Numbered from the stretch's first letter, positions 16,566 to 28,823 are shown. The stretch: DNA of 64,000 nt from Pseudomonas sp. C2B4 (GCF_013359695.1 NZ_JABFMU010000008.1:10860-74859), one strand, 5' to 3'. Notes: generated by a model not told the origin, from the sequence alone. Made by a program: numbers and translations.

Positions 16566-17228
16566 ATGTACGAATCCCCCAGTTGGTTGCATGAGTTGTG
16601 GGTGGCGCGCGAACCCTTGTGGCAAGGCTTCCTGACCAGTGTGCAGGTGTCGGCGTTGGCGATTTTGCTCGGCACGCTGCTCGGTATGTTCGCCGGACTG
16701 GTGCTGACCTACGGCAAATTCTGGATGCGCGCACCGTTTCGTTTCTATGTCGATGTGATCCGCGGCACGCCGGTGTTTGTGCTGGTGCTGGCCTGCTTCT
16801 ATATGGCGCCAGCGCTGGGCTGGCAGATCGGCGCCTTTCAGGCGGGTGCCTTGGGCTTGACGCTGTTTTGCGGCTCCCACGTCGCGGAGATCGTGCGCGG
16901 TGCGTTGCAGGCACTGCCGCGCGGGCAGATGGAAGCGAGCAAGGCCATCGGCCTGACGTTCTATCAGGCCCTCGGCTACGTGCTGTTGCCCCAGGCACTG
17001 CGGCAAATCCTGCCGACCTGGGTCAACTCGTCCACCGAGATCGTCAAGGCGTCGACGCTGCTGTCGGTGATAGGCGTGGCCGAATTGCTGCTCAGCACCC
17101 AGCAGATCATCGCCCGGACCTTCATGACCCTGGAGTTTTACCTGTTCGCAGGTTTTCTGTTTTTCGTCATTAACTACGGCATCGAATTACTCGGCCGGCA
17201 CATTGAAAAGCGGGTGGCTTTGCCATGA
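16566..17228 (+). CDS. ABC transporter permease 2 (His/Glu/Gln/Arg type)
   Basis: A 220-residue permease, paralogous to the preceding one, with [20 protein letters not shown] and the EAA loop [20 protein letters not shown]. An AGGAGG-like site (taggaggccccATG) precedes its start. Its stop overlaps the ATPase start by 4 bp. Membrane partner in the importer. Confidence 0.88.
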   Translation: MYESPSWLHELWVAREPLWQGFLTSVQVSALAILLGTLLGMFAGLVLTYGKFWMRAPFRFYVDVIRGTPVFVLVLACFYMAPALGWQIGAFQAGALGLTLFCGSHVAEIVRGALQALPRGQMEASKAIGLTFYQALGYVLLPQALRQILPTWVNSSTEIVKASTLLSVIGVAELLLSTQQIIARTFMTLEFYLFAGFLFFVINYGIELLGRHIEKRVALP

Positions 17229-18019
17229 CTCAAGCTCAAACCAATGCTCAAAACGGCCAGCCGTTGCTGGACATCCGTGGCCTGCACAAGCGTTACGACC
17301 AGCTCGAAGTGCTCAAGGGTGTCGACCTGAGCATGCAGCGCGGCAACGTCGTGACGCTGATCGGCTCCAGCGGTTCGGGCAAGACCACGCTGCTGCGTTG
17401 CGTGAACATGCTCGAAGAGTTCCAGGGCGGGCAGATCCTGCTCGACGGCGAATCCATCGGTTATGACGAGATCAACGGCAAACGCATCCGCCACCCGGAA
17501 AAGGTCATCGCCCGCCATCGCGCCATGACCGGCATGGCGTTCCAGCAGTTCAACCTGTTTCCGCACCTCACCGCGTTGCAGAACGTCACCCTGGGGCTGC
17601 TCAAGGTGAAAAAACTGCACAAGGACGAGGCCGTCGCCCTGGCGGAAAAATGGCTGGAGCGGGTCGGTTTGCTGGAGCGCCGGGATCACTACCCGGGCCA
17701 GTTGTCCGGCGGTCAGCAACAGCGCGTGGCGATTGCCCGGGCGATTGCGATGAATCCGAGCCTGATGCTGTTCGATGAAGTCACCTCGGCGCTGGACCCG
17801 GAACTGGTCAGCGAAGTGCTGAATGTGATCAAGGGCCTGGCGGATGACGGCATGACCATGCTGCTGGTGACCCACGAAATGCGCTTCGCTTTCGAGGTCT
17901 CGGACAAGATCGTTTTCATGAATCAGGGGCGCATCGAAGAACAGGGGCCGCCCAAGGAACTGTTCGAACGCCCACAGTCGCCGCGTCTGGCTGAATTTCT
18001 CAAAAGCACGCGGTTTTAA
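17225..18019 (+). CDS. ABC transporter ATP-binding protein (polar amino acid type)
   Basis: A 264-residue ATPase with Walker [10 protein letters not shown] (about 45-53), Q-loop [11 protein letters not shown], signature [14 protein letters not shown], Walker [15 protein letters not shown] and H-loop VTHEMRFA. It energises import through the two permeases. Length and motifs are those of GlnQ/HisP subunits. Confidence 0.92.
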   Translation: MTQAQTNAQNGQPLLDIRGLHKRYDQLEVLKGVDLSMQRGNVVTLIGSSGSGKTTLLRCVNMLEEFQGGQILLDGESIGYDEINGKRIRHPEKVIARHRAMTGMAFQQFNLFPHLTALQNVTLGLLKVKKLHKDEAVALAEKWLERVGLLERRDHYPGQLSGGQQQRVAIARAIAMNPSLMLFDEVTSALDPELVSEVLNVIKGLADDGMTMLLVTHEMRFAFEVSDKIVFMNQGRIEEQGPPKELFERPQSPRLAEFLKSTRF

Positions 18020-18049
18020 ACACTCAATTTTCAATCAGGAGAAACACTC

Positions 18050-18439
18050 ATGAGCATCACTCGTTACGGCACCGGCAGTTCCGCCGCTGGTGGTACGCCG
18101 CGCCCTTTCGCCCGTGCCGTTGAAGCCGATGGCTGGCTTCACGTTTCAGGCCAGGTGCCGGCGCTGGATGGCGAGATCATTGTGGGTGGCATCGTCGAGC
18201 AGACCCACCAGACCATGAAGAACCTGATCGCGATTCTTGAAGAGGCCGGTTATGGCCTGGAAGACGTGGTCCGTGCCGGCGTGTGGCTGGACGATCCGCG
18301 GGACTTCACCAGTTTCAACAAGGTCTTCGCCGAGTACTTCAAACCTGAACACGCCCCGGCCCGGGCCTGCGTGCAGGCGAACATGATGGTCGACTGCAAA
18401 GTCGAGATCGACTGCATCGCCTACAAGAAAAAGGCCTGA
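18050..18439 (+). CDS. RidA-family enamine/imine deaminase
   Basis: The 129-residue product has the RidA/YjgF fold, with the conserved GQVPALDG-type loop and the Arg-bearing RACVQANMMVDCKVEIDCIA (about 104-123). RidA proteins hydrolyse reactive 2-aminoacrylate-like enamines released by PLP-dependent dehydratases, which fits the PLP enzyme encoded at 19389. It lies 30 bp after the ATPase gene with a good AGGAG site, in the same operon. Confidence 0.88.
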   Translation: MSITRYGTGSSAAGGTPRPFARAVEADGWLHVSGQVPALDGEIIVGGIVEQTHQTMKNLIAILEEAGYGLEDVVRAGVWLDDPRDFTSFNKVFAEYFKPEHAPARACVQANMMVDCKVEIDCIAYKKKA

Positions 18440-18454
18440 GCGTTGCGGTGAATT

Positions 18455-18519
18455 CTTCGCGAGCAGGCTCGCTCCCACATTGGAATGCATTCCCCTGTGG
18501 GAGCGAGCCTGCTCGCGAA
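18455..18519. repeat. REPIN
   Basis: Inverted pair of REP words between the RidA and IclR genes, which may partly separate the transporter mRNA from the regulator mRNA. Confidence 0.9.
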
Positions 18520-18584
18520 AGCGGCCTTACGGTCGCCGCAGCACTCTGGGTAAACTCTTGGCATTTTGAAGGGGAACCACTGAC

Positions 18585-19349
18585 ATGACCGAAGACACCA
18601 TCAAGCGCCGGGCACGCGGTCTGGACCGGGCGTTCGATATCCTCGATTTTCTCAAGGAAATCGGCCAGCCCCTGCGCCCGAACGAAATCGCCAGTGGCAT
18701 CGGCAGCCCGAAATCCACGGTCTATGAACTGGTTGCCTCGCTGCTGGAACGACGGATCCTGGAGCCGGTCGGCAAGGACGGCCATGTGTACCTCGGCCGT
18801 CAGCTGTACTTCCTCGGCCAGGCGCACTTGCGCCATTTCGACCTGACCCGCGAAGCCGATCACGCCTTGCAGGACATCGTCAGCCAGACCCGCGAAACGG
18901 CGCAGATGTGCCTGCTCAACGGGCGCAAGTACACCGTGGCGCTGATGAAGGAGGGGGAGCGGCATTTCCGCATTTCCTCGGACATCGGCGAAAACGCGCC
19001 GATCCCCTGGACCGCCTCCGGGCGCCTGCTGCTGGCGCACCTGAGCGACCAGGAAATCGTCGACCTGATCGACCACGACGATTTCATTTTGCCCAACGGC
19101 GAACGCTTGCCGCTTGAGCAGTTTTTGCAGGAAATCCGTCAGGCCGGTATCGACGGCTTTTTCTCGTTCGACAGCGTGGCCGACACCTTTACCCATTGCT
19201 TCGCCGCCCCGGTCAAAGACCCGAATGGCGTGGCCATTTGCACCTTGTGCATCGTCGCGCCGCGCGCCGATGCCAAGACTCATTACAACGACTATCGCCG
19301 GGTGCTGATCGACAGCGCCAACAGCCTGGCCCGTCGCATCAACGAATAA
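18585..19349 (+). CDS. IclR-family transcriptional regulator
   Basis: The 254-residue protein has an N-terminal winged HTH (ALDRAFDILDFLKEIG-like region, EIASGIGSPKSTVYELVASL) and a C-terminal IclR effector-binding domain (about 85-254, with APIPWTASGRLLLAHLSD). It sits between transport and enzyme genes and most likely controls the cluster through the dyads before the binding-protein gene. Effector probably the imported sugar acid; not shown. Confidence 0.88.
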   Translation: MTEDTIKRRARGLDRAFDILDFLKEIGQPLRPNEIASGIGSPKSTVYELVASLLERRILEPVGKDGHVYLGRQLYFLGQAHLRHFDLTREADHALQDIVSQTRETAQMCLLNGRKYTVALMKEGERHFRISSDIGENAPIPWTASGRLLLAHLSDQEIVDLIDHDDFILPNGERLPLEQFLQEIRQAGIDGFFSFDSVADTFTHCFAAPVKDPNGVAICTLCIVAPRADAKTHYNDYRRVLIDSANSLARRINE

Positions 19350-19388
19350 CAGCGGCTGCCCGCAGCCGCGAATGTGAGGAGTTCAACC

Positions 19389-20606
19389 ATGTCTTCTGCC
19401 CCCCATACTGCCGCCGTGGAAAAGGGTTTTGCCCAGACCGGCGCCAACCTGGTCCGTGATGTCAGCCTGCCAGCCCTGGTACTGCACCGCGAAGCGCTGG
19501 AACACAACATTCGCTGGATGCAGGCCTTTGTCAGCAACAGCGGCGCGGAGCTGGCGCCCCACGGCAAGACCAGCATGACCCCGGCGCTGTTCCGCCGGCA
19601 ACTGGACGCCGGCGCCTGGGGCATTACCCTGGCCAGCGCCACGCAAACCCGTGCGGCGTATGCCCACGGCGTGCGCCGGGTGCTGATGGCCAACCAACTG
19701 GTGGGCACGCCGAACATGGCGTTGATCGCCGACCTGCTGGCCGACCCGACCTTCGACTTTTATTGCATGGTCGATCACCCGGACAACGTGGCGGACCTGG
19801 GCGCGTACTTCGCCAGCCGCGGCGTGCGCCTGAACGTGATGATCGAATACGGTGTGGTCGGCGGTCGTTGCGGTTGCCGCAGCGAACAGGAAGTCCTCGA
19901 CCTGGCCAAAGCCATCGCCGCGCAACCGGCGCTGGCCCTGACCGGGATCGAAGGCTACGAAGGGGTGATTCATGGCGATCACGCCGTCAGCGGCATTCGC
20001 GCGTTCGCCGGCTCCCTGGTTCGCCTGGCGGTGCAGTTGCAGGACAGCGGTGCATTCGCCATCGCCCAACCGATCATCACAGCCTCCGGTTCAGCCTGGT
20101 ACGACTTGATTGCCGAGGAATTCGAAGCGCAGAACGCCGCCGGGCGTTTCCTCAGCGTGCTGCGCCCGGGCAGTTATGTGGCCCACGACCATGGCATCTA
20201 CAAAGTAGCGCAGTGCTGCGTGCTCGACCGCCGCAGCGATTTGCAGGAAGGTCTTCGCCCGGCGCTGGAGGTCTGGGCCCACGTGCAGTCGTTGCCGGAG
20301 CCGGGCTTCGCGGTGATCGCCCTGGGCAAGCGCGACGTGGCCTACGACGCCGGTCTGCCGGTGCCGTTGTTGCGTTACAAGGCCGGCGTGGTGCCAGCCA
20401 AGGGTGATGATGTCGGTGCCTGCAAAGTGACGGCGGTGATGGACCAGCACGCGTTCATGACGGTGGCGCCGGGGATTGAATTGCGGGTGGGCGACATCAT
20501 CTCGTTCGGCACTTCGCACCCGTGCCTGACGTTCGACAAATGGCGCACGGGGTGCCTGGTGGATGAGCAGTTGAACGTCATCGAGAACATGGAAACCTGT
20601 TTCTAA
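19389..20606 (+). CDS. DSD1-family PLP enzyme, probable D-glucosaminate dehydratase
   Basis: The 405-residue enzyme has an alanine-racemase-like N-terminal barrel (LPALVLHREALEHNIRWM; APHGKTSMTP with the Schiff-base Lys) and a C-terminal DSD1 domain with the metal-binding His-x-Cys in GTSHPCLTFDKW. This fold includes D-threonine aldolase and D-serine dehydratase. With a KDG-kinase-like gene, RidA and an IclR regulator around it, the best fit is dehydration of D-glucosaminate to 2-keto-3-deoxygluconate plus ammonia, an activity described from pseudomonads. D-amino-acid deamination is the alternative. Start chosen at MSSAPH, 8 bp after GAGGAG. Confidence 0.7.
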   Translation: MSSAPHTAAVEKGFAQTGANLVRDVSLPALVLHREALEHNIRWMQAFVSNSGAELAPHGKTSMTPALFRRQLDAGAWGITLASATQTRAAYAHGVRRVLMANQLVGTPNMALIADLLADPTFDFYCMVDHPDNVADLGAYFASRGVRLNVMIEYGVVGGRCGCRSEQEVLDLAKAIAAQPALALTGIEGYEGVIHGDHAVSGIRAFAGSLVRLAVQLQDSGAFAIAQPIITASGSAWYDLIAEEFEAQNAAGRFLSVLRPGSYVAHDHGIYKVAQCCVLDRRSDLQEGLRPALEVWAHVQSLPEPGFAVIALGKRDVAYDAGLPVPLLRYKAGVVPAKGDDVGACKVTAVMDQHAFMTVAPGIELRVGDIISFGTSHPCLTFDKWRTGCLVDEQLNVIENMETCF

Positions 20607-20628
20607 GGCTTGCGACCGAGTTGAGGCC

Positions 20629-20693
20629 ATCGCTGGCAAGCCAGCTCCCACAGGTTTTTTGCTAATCCTGTGGGAGCGGGCTTGCCCGCGATG
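20629..20693. repeat. REPIN, variant sequence
   Basis: A REP pair whose word reads gctggcaagccagctccca and gggagcgggcttgcccgcga, a different sub-type from the majority. It sits between the PLP enzyme and sugar kinase genes. Confidence 0.8.
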
Positions 20694-20735
20694 AGGCCCG
20701 CCCAGACAACAAAGAAACACCAGAGACCCCACAAC

Positions 20736-21668
20736 ATGAACACCATCAACACCCTGGGCCCCAACACCCCGCGCATTGCCCTGATCGGCGAATGCATGAT
20801 CGAGTTGCAGCATCGCGCCGACGGCAGCCTGCAACAGAGCTTCGGCGGCGACACCTTGAACACCGCAGTCTACTTGTCCCGCGAGTTGGGCGGCGCCGGC
20901 ACGGTGGATTACGTCACCGCCCTGGGCGATGACAGTTTCAGCGATGCCATGTGCCAGAGCTGGGCCGACGAGAACATCGGCCTTGGCATGGTCCAGCGCT
21001 TGCCAGGCCGCTTGCCGGGGCTGTACTGCATCCAGACCGACGCCGCCGGCGAACGGCGCTTTCTTTATTGGCGCAATGAAGCGGCCGTGCGCGATTGCTT
21101 CACCACCCCGGCGGCTGAGCCGATCCTGGCGGCATTGCCGGATTACGACGTGCTGTATTTCAGCGGCATCACCCTGGCCGTACTCGGTGTACAGGGGCGG
21201 CAAAAGTTGCTGGAAACCCTGATCGAAGCCCGGCAACGGGATGCGCGGATCGTTTTCGACAACAACTACCGGCCACGCCTGTGGGCCTCGCTCGAGGAGG
21301 CGCGGGCGGCTTACCGCAGCGTGTTGCCTTATGTCGACCTGGCGTTATTGACCGTCGACGACGAACAGGCGCTGTTCCATTTTGCCGATTGCGCAGCGGT
21401 ATTCGCCGCGTACGAGCAGATCGGCACGCAGGAAGTGGTGCTCAAACGCGGCGCCGAGGCCTGTCTGATTCGTTGTGACGGCGAGTCATTCGAAGTGCCC
21501 GCGCAGAAGGTCGAGCGGGTAGTGGACACCACGGCGGCGGGGGATTCGTTCAGTGCGGCGTATCTGGCCAGTCGGCTGAAGGGCGGGAGCCCGGTGGAGG
21601 CGGCGGAGGCGGGGCATCGGTTGGCGAGTCGGGTGATTCAGGTGCCGGGGGCATTGATCCCTCGGTAG
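20736..21668 (+). CDS. kdgK: PfkB-family sugar kinase (2-keto-3-deoxygluconate kinase-like)
   Basis: A 310-residue ribokinase-fold kinase: RIALIGECMIELQHR at the N terminus (GE near the substrate site), SFGGDTLNTAVYL as PfkB motif 1, and DTTAAGDSFSAAYLASRL (motif 2, with the GD catalytic Asp). KDG kinases have this GECMIEL start. It would phosphorylate KDG to KDPG, which enters the Entner-Doudoroff pathway, completing glucosaminate catabolism. Start set at the ATG at 20736 rather than an earlier in-frame codon overlapping the REPIN. Confidence 0.78.
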   Translation: MNTINTLGPNTPRIALIGECMIELQHRADGSLQQSFGGDTLNTAVYLSRELGGAGTVDYVTALGDDSFSDAMCQSWADENIGLGMVQRLPGRLPGLYCIQTDAAGERRFLYWRNEAAVRDCFTTPAAEPILAALPDYDVLYFSGITLAVLGVQGRQKLLETLIEARQRDARIVFDNNYRPRLWASLEEARAAYRSVLPYVDLALLTVDDEQALFHFADCAAVFAAYEQIGTQEVVLKRGAEACLIRCDGESFEVPAQKVERVVDTTAAGDSFSAAYLASRLKGGSPVEAAEAGHRLASRVIQVPGALIPR

Positions 21669-21697
21669 GTGTTGGATGGCCGCTGGCTGCGCCATCG

Positions 21698-21763
21698 GTT
21701 CGCGAGCAGGCTCGCTCCCACAGTTGACCGCATTCCATTGTGGGAGCGAGCCTGCTCGCGAAG
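21698..21763. repeat. REPIN between convergent genes
   Basis: Inverted REP pair between the kinase gene and the convergent parvulin gene. Confidence 0.9.
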
Positions 21764-21782
21764 GGGCCCTCAAGCCAACCCC

Positions 21783-22058
21783 TCAATCCCGGAAAAACAC
21801 CTGCACCAGGTGATACCCGAACTTGCTCTTGATCGGTCCATGCACCACCCGCAGCGGCTTCTTGAAGATCACCGCATCGATCACGCCGACCATCTGCCCC
21901 GGTCTCACCTCACCCAGGTCGCCCCCGCGTTTGCCCGACGGGCAAGTGGAGTACTTCTTGGCCAGCACGTCGAAGGCTTCACTCTTGGCGATGCGTTGTT
22001 TGAGCTGCTCGGCTTCTTCCGAGGTTTTCACCAGAATGTGGCGGGCTTGAGCTTTCAT
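21783..22058 (-). CDS. ppiC: Small parvulin-type peptidyl-prolyl isomerase
   Basis: The 91-residue protein is one parvulin domain: ARHILVKTSEEAEQLKQRI, YSTCPSGKRGGDLGEVRPGQMV, GPIKSKFGYHLVQV. This is the size of E. coli PpiC (93 residues), without signal peptide, so cytoplasmic. It catalyses cis-trans isomerisation of peptidyl-prolyl bonds. A close paralogue occurs at 37760. Confidence 0.92.
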   Translation of the reverse strand: MKAQARHILVKTSEEAEQLKQRIAKSEAFDVLAKKYSTCPSGKRGGDLGEVRPGQMVGVIDAVIFKKPLRVVHGPIKSKFGYHLVQVFFRD

Positions 22059-22112
22059 GGGGCAGATACCTTGTAACGGTGTATTCAGCGAGGCGCGCGA
22101 TTATGCCCTAAC

Positions 22113-24650
22113 TCACTCCGGTTGGCCGATCATCGTGCGAATCTTGTTGGCCAACAGATCAATGGAAAACGGTTTGGCCACCATGTCCATGCCTTCTTCG
22201 AGGAAACCCTGGCGTTCGGCGGCCATCTGCGCATAGCCGGTCATGAACAGCACTTTCAATTGCGGACGATGCTGGCGGGCGATTTCCGCCAACTGCCGGC
22301 CATTCATCCCCGGCAGTCCGACATCGGTGACCAGCAGATCGACCCGCAAATCGGACTCGAGCAAGGGCAGGGCGGTTTTCGCGTCTTCTGCTTCGTGGGC
22401 CTGATAACCCAGCTCCTTGAGCAGGTTGAGAACCAGCATCCGCACCGCCGGATCGTCTTCTACCAACACCACGGTTTCCCCGGCAATCGCAGGAGGCGCT
22501 TCGGTGATGACCGGCGACAGCACATTTTCCTCTTCCAGGGCGTGCAAGCGCGGCAGGTACAGTCGCACGCTGGTGCCTTGGCCCGGCATGCTGAACAGGC
22601 TGACATGGCCGCCCGACTGCTGGGCGAAACCATAAATCATCGACAATCCCAACCCCGTGCCCTGGCCGATGGGTTTGGTGGTGAAAAACGGGTCGAACGC
22701 CTTGGCCAACACCTTCGGCGTCATGCCGGTGCCGTTGTCGCTGACCGCAATCATCAGGTAATCCCCGGCCTTGACCGGTTCCAGAATATTGACGTCGCTG
22801 CCGTCGAGGTACACGTTGGCGGTTTCGATGCGTAATTCACCGCCATCGGGCATCGCATCGCGGGCGTTGATCACCAGGTTGAGCAGGGCGTTTTCCAGTT
22901 GACTGACGTCGGTGCTGACCGACCAGATGTCTTTGGCCAATTGCAACTTGAGCTTGATGTGGTCGCCCTTGGTGCGGCTGAACAGGTCTTCCAGTGAATG
23001 GATCAGATCGTTGGCGTTGAGCGGCTTGCGGTCCAGTGATTGGCGCCGGGAGAACGCCAGCAGACGATGGGTCAGGGCGGCGGCGCGGTTGGCCGAGGAC
23101 ACGGCGGCCTCGGTGAACCGGGCGATTTCCCCCGTGCGGCCGTCAGCGATGTAGCGTTGCATCAGGTCAAGGCTGCCAATGATCCCGGTGAGCATGTTGT
23201 TGAAGTCATGGGCGATGCCGCCGGTGAGCTGGCCGACCGCTTCCATTTTCTGCGCATGCCGCAAGGCGTCTTCGGCGCGTTCGCGCTCGAACATCTCGTT
23301 TTGCAGGCGCTGATTGGCTTCGGCCAGTTGCTGTGTGCGGGCGGCGACCCGCTCTTCAAGGGTTTCGTTGAGGTTGCGCAGCGCCTCTTCGGTCTGTTTG
23401 CGCTCGGTTTCGTCGATCACGAAGATGTAGAAGCCATTCACCGCGCCGTCCGCCCCGTGGCGCGGCAGGTAGTTCATCAGGGCCTGGCGGATGCTGCCGT
23501 CGCGGTGCGGGGTGCTGATGCTGAAGCAGCAGGGCTTGCCGGACAGCGCTTCGGCGATGTACTCGGCGCGCAAGGCGTATGCCTCGTCACCCAGTATCTC
23601 GCGAACGGTCTTGCCGTAGAGCTCCTGGGGCGTCAGGCCGTACCAGTCCAGGTACGCCGCGTTGTTCAGGCGAAAGCGTTCTTCGCGGTCGACGTAACTG
23701 ATCAGGATCGGCATGGCGTTGATGATCAGTTGCAGTTCGGTCTGGCTCTGACGCAAGGCCTGCTCGGTATTCTTGCGTTCGGTCAGGTCCAGGGCCGCGC
23801 CGAGGAAACGAATCGGCCGGCCGTGATGGTCCTTGTAGCAACGTCCTCGGGCAAACACCCAGCGCAACTGACCGTCGGGCTGCAACAATCGATATTCTTC
23901 GGCGTATTCGCTGCCCTGGGTGATGCAGTGCTTGATGCTGCGGGCAATCAAGGCGCGGTCTTCCGGGTGGACGCCGTGCAGGTATTCGCTGATGGGCAAT
24001 TGGCTGGCCATCGCCGGGTCGATGCCATGCAACTGGGCGAAATGCGCATCGGCGATGAACCGATCCTCACTGATATCCCAATCCCAGGTGCCCACCGCAT
24101 CGGTGGCGGCGAGGGCCAGTTGCAGGCGTTCCTCGGTGTCCTGTTGCGCCTTGAGGCTGGCGGCCGAACGCTGCTCCAGTTCAAGGGCGATGCGCCGACG
24201 CTCGTTGGTTTCGATGGCGGTTACCAGGATGCCGGCGACCTCGGCATTTTCGTCGCGGATAGGGCTGTAGGTCAGGTCGAGCCAGAAGTCGGAATCCTTG
24301 CCATCGCGTTGCAGGGTGAATCGCTGCTCGCTGTAGGTCCGCACCTGACCTTGTAGGACGGCGCTGTAAATCGGGTCGGTAAAGTCTTTAAGTTCTGGCC
24401 AGACCTGGTGTGTCGGCTGTCCGAAAGCGTGCGGGTGCTTGCTGCCAGCCAGCAAGGCGAAGCCGTCGTTATAGATTTGCGTCAGGTGCGGTCCCCAGAG
24501 CAACAGCATCGGCATCGGCGAATGAATCACGATGTCCACCGCGGTCCGCAGGCTCTGCGGCCAGGTACTGGCATCTCCCAGCGGACTGTTCGCCCAGTCC
24601 AGTCGGGCAATCAAAGCCTGGGCATCGCTGCCGGTTGGTGATGCGTTCAT
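22113..24650 (-). CDS. Hybrid sensor histidine kinase with PAS domains and receiver
   Basis: An 845-residue cytoplasmic-looking protein with no obvious TM helices: an N-terminal PAS/GAF-like module and at least two further PAS domains ([49 protein letters not shown]), a coiled coil, the H-box [21 protein letters not shown] in part HDFNNML, an HATPase domain ([32 protein letters not shown]) and a C-terminal receiver ([13 protein letters not shown] with phospho-Asp). Start at 24650 is preferred over an earlier in-frame ATG because AGGA precedes it and the divergent gene needs that space. Partner and signal unknown. Confidence 0.88.
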   Translation of the reverse strand: MNASPTGSDAQALIARLDWANSPLGDASTWPQSLRTAVDIVIHSPMPMLLLWGPHLTQIYNDGFALLAGSKHPHAFGQPTHQVWPELKDFTDPIYSAVLQGQVRTYSEQRFTLQRDGKDSDFWLDLTYSPIRDENAEVAGILVTAIETNERRRIALELEQRSAASLKAQQDTEERLQLALAATDAVGTWDWDISEDRFIADAHFAQLHGIDPAMASQLPISEYLHGVHPEDRALIARSIKHCITQGSEYAEEYRLLQPDGQLRWVFARGRCYKDHHGRPIRFLGAALDLTERKNTEQALRQSQTELQLIINAMPILISYVDREERFRLNNAAYLDWYGLTPQELYGKTVREILGDEAYALRAEYIAEALSGKPCCFSISTPHRDGSIRQALMNYLPRHGADGAVNGFYIFVIDETERKQTEEALRNLNETLEERVAARTQQLAEANQRLQNEMFERERAEDALRHAQKMEAVGQLTGGIAHDFNNMLTGIIGSLDLMQRYIADGRTGEIARFTEAAVSSANRAAALTHRLLAFSRRQSLDRKPLNANDLIHSLEDLFSRTKGDHIKLKLQLAKDIWSVSTDVSQLENALLNLVINARDAMPDGGELRIETANVYLDGSDVNILEPVKAGDYLMIAVSDNGTGMTPKVLAKAFDPFFTTKPIGQGTGLGLSMIYGFAQQSGGHVSLFSMPGQGTSVRLYLPRLHALEEENVLSPVITEAPPAIAGETVVLVEDDPAVRMLVLNLLKELGYQAHEAEDAKTALPLLESDLRVDLLVTDVGLPGMNGRQLAEIARQHRPQLKVLFMTGYAQMAAERQGFLEEGMDMVAKPFSIDLLANKIRTMIGQPE

Positions 24651-24768
24651 CAAGGTGTCCTGCACATGAGTCGGTAGGGCGGTGTCTACTATGCTTGCCG
24701 GGCGGTCACTGTCCCGACCCGCACGGGTCATTTTCTGCCAATTGAATGCTTCGCAGAGGCTTTTTGCC

Positions 24769-25852
24769 ATGGAAATCGATGCGTTATTAAAACGCCTGGC
24801 CAGCCAGGATGGCTCTGATCTTTATCTGTCCACTGGAGCGCCACCCTGCGCACGGTTCGACGGTGTCCTCACACCCCTGGCTGACCAATCATTCAAGTCG
24901 GGGGACATTGCGGCGATTGCCGCGTCCATCATGGACGCCGAACAGCGCCTGGAGTTCGATCGCGAACTGGAGATGAACCTGGCGATCTCCCTGGCGGGGA
25001 TCGGCCGTTTTCGGGTGAATATCTTCAAGCAGCGAAACGATGTGTCGATGGTGGTGCGCAACGTCAAGCTCGACATTCCGCGCTTCGAGGACCTCAGATT
25101 GCCCGCGGTGCTGCTGGAAACCGTCATGCTCAAACAAGGGTTGATGCTGTTCGTTGGCGCTACCGATTCAGGCAAGTCGACCTCGCTCGCGGCGTTGGTC
25201 GACTACCGCAATCGCCACAGCCACGGTCATATCGTCACCATCGAAGACCCGATCGAGTACGTCCACCGGCACAAAAAATCGATCATCAATCAGCGCGAGG
25301 TCGGCGTCGATACCCGCAGTTTCCATTCAGCCTTGAAAAACACCCTGCGCCAGGCTCCGGATGTGGTGCTGATCGGCGAGATCCGCGACCATGGAACATG
25401 CCCTGGCATTCGCCGATACCGGGCACCTGGTGATCTCCACGCTGCATGCGCACAACGCCAACCAGGCGTTGGACCGCATCATCAATTTCTTCCCCGAAGA
25501 GCGTCGAGGGCAGTTGCTCCAGGATCTGGGCAACAACCTCAAGGCGTTTGTTTCCCAGCGTCTTGTTCGCACCCGCAACGGGCAGCGCCGGGTGGCGGTA
25601 GAGGTAATGCTGGGCACGCCGACCATTGCCGATCTGATCCGGCGCAATGAATTGGCCGAGCTCAAGGGCGTGATGGAAAAGTCAGCGGCGCTGGGCATGC
25701 AGACGTTTGACGGGGCGCTGTTCGAGTTGGTGGTAGAAGGGGCGATTGATGAAGACGAGGCGTTGAAGCATGCGGACTCGGTGAACAATTTGCGGCTGCG
25801 GCTGAAACTTCACACCGAAGTCTCACCGGGTGATTGGGGCCTGATGGACTGA
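24769..25852 (+). pseudogene. Frameshifted PilT/PilU-family twitching ATPase
   Basis: The first part (24769 to about 25389) encodes a normal PilT/PilU N-terminus: GSDLYLSTGAPP, Walker A GATDSGKSTS, IEDPIEYVH, REVGVDTRSF, LRQAPDVVLIGEIRD. The rest continues in another frame from the ATG at 25391: MEHALAFADTGHLVISTLHAH, to the stop at 25852. The family has RxRETMEHA here; the bases show gac followed by c and then atggaacat, so about 8 bases are missing at 25389/25390. Without the shift the protein would be about 363 residues. The upstream product would lack the Walker B/His-box half. No other pilus genes are near. Confidence 0.85.
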
Positions 25853-25860
25853 CACATCCC

Positions 25861-25954
25861 CCTGTGGGAGCGAGCCTGCTCGCGAAGCCGTTGTGTCAGT
25901 CACATTGATTACGGCTGGTACACCGCTTTCGCGAGCAGGCTCGCTCCCACAGGG
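25861..25954. repeat. REP pair, outward-facing
   Basis: Two REP words (tgtgggagcgagcctgctcg and cgcgagcaggctcgctccca) with opposite order to most pairs and a longer spacer, between the broken pil gene and the convergent acetoacetyl-CoA synthetase gene. Confidence 0.88.
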
Positions 25955-25965
25955 GACCTGCGAAT

Positions 25966-27921
<1,956 letters not shown>

Positions 27922-27951
27922 GATTTGCCTCTTCTTCTATGTTCGGATTCA

Positions 27952-28017
27952 TTCGCGAGCAGGCTCGCTCCCACATTGAAATGCAGTCCTCCTGTGGGAG
28001 CGAGCCTGCTCGCGAAG
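27952..28017. repeat. REPIN within the ketone-body operon
   Basis: Inverted REP pair between bdhA and the acetoacetyl-CoA synthetase gene; may stabilise or attenuate the polycistronic mRNA. Confidence 0.9.
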
Positions 28018-28042
28018 AACGAAAACGCGGGTTGGCGTCAGA

Positions 28043-28816
28043 TCACTGCGCCAACCACCCACCATCAATATTCCACGCCGCCCCCCGTACCTGGGCGCCG
28101 GCTTCGCTGCACAAAAACAACACCAACTCGCCCAACTGCGGCGGCGTCACAAATTCCAGCGACGGCTGTTTCTCGGCCAGCAGATCATGCTGCGCCTGCT
28201 GCGGATCGATACCGGTCGCCGCACGATCATCAATCTGCTTCTGCACCAGTGGCGTCAGCACCCAGCCCGGGCAAATCGCGTTGCAGGTGACGTTGCTGGT
28301 GGCGGTTTCCAGGGCGACGACTTTGGTCAGCCCGATCACACCGTGCTTGGCCGCCACATAAGCGGCCTTGCCCGTCGAACCCACCAGGCCATGCACCGAA
28401 GCGATGTTGATCACCCGGCCCCAACCCTTGGCGCGCATGCCCGGCAGGCTCAGCCGGGTGCTGTGGAACACCGACGACAGGTTGATGGCGATGATCGAAT
28501 CCCAGCGCTCCACCGGGAACTCGTCCACCGGTGCCACATGCTGGATGCCGGCATTGTTGACCAGAATGTCGACACCGCCGAACTCGCGCTCGGCGTAGGC
28601 GATCATGTCGGCGATCTGCGCCGGGTCGCTGACGTCGGCGGAGTGATGGCCGACCTTGCCGCCAAACTGTTCAACTTCGGCGATCACTTTGGACGCATCG
28701 CCGAAACCGTTGAGGATCAGGTTGGCGCCGGCCTTGGCCAGGCTGAGCGCGATGCCCAGGCCGATGCCGCTGGTGGAGCCGGTGACCAGTGCGGTCTTGC
28801 CTGAAAGAGTCGTCAT
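28043..28816 (-). CDS. bdhA: 3-hydroxybutyrate dehydrogenase
   Basis: A 257-residue short-chain dehydrogenase: TGSTSGIGLGIA cofactor loop, NNAGIQHVAPVDEFP, IASVHGLVGSTGKAAYVAAKHG with Tyr and Lys of the catalytic set, and a tail typical of D-3-hydroxybutyrate dehydrogenases (WNIDGGWLAQ). It oxidises D-3-hydroxybutyrate to acetoacetate with NAD+. Start at 28816 follows TGAGGT; an upstream in-frame codon overlaps the transporter stop. The transporter and CoA ligase on either side complete the route. Confidence 0.92.
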   Translation of the reverse strand: MTTLSGKTALVTGSTSGIGLGIALSLAKAGANLILNGFGDASKVIAEVEQFGGKVGHHSADVSDPAQIADMIAYAEREFGGVDILVNNAGIQHVAPVDEFPVERWDSIIAINLSSVFHSTRLSLPGMRAKGWGRVINIASVHGLVGSTGKAAYVAAKHGVIGLTKVVALETATSNVTCNAICPGWVLTPLVQKQIDDRAATGIDPQQAQHDLLAEKQPSLEFVTPPQLGELVLFLCSEAGAQVRGAAWNIDGGWLAQ

Positions 28817-28823
28817 GAATACC

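Noticed and set aside
14743..16998. 751-codon minus-strand frame
   Set aside because: It runs opposite to the clear ABC transporter genes and is rich in His, Gln and Arg, the usual composition of an antisense shadow in GC-rich DNA.
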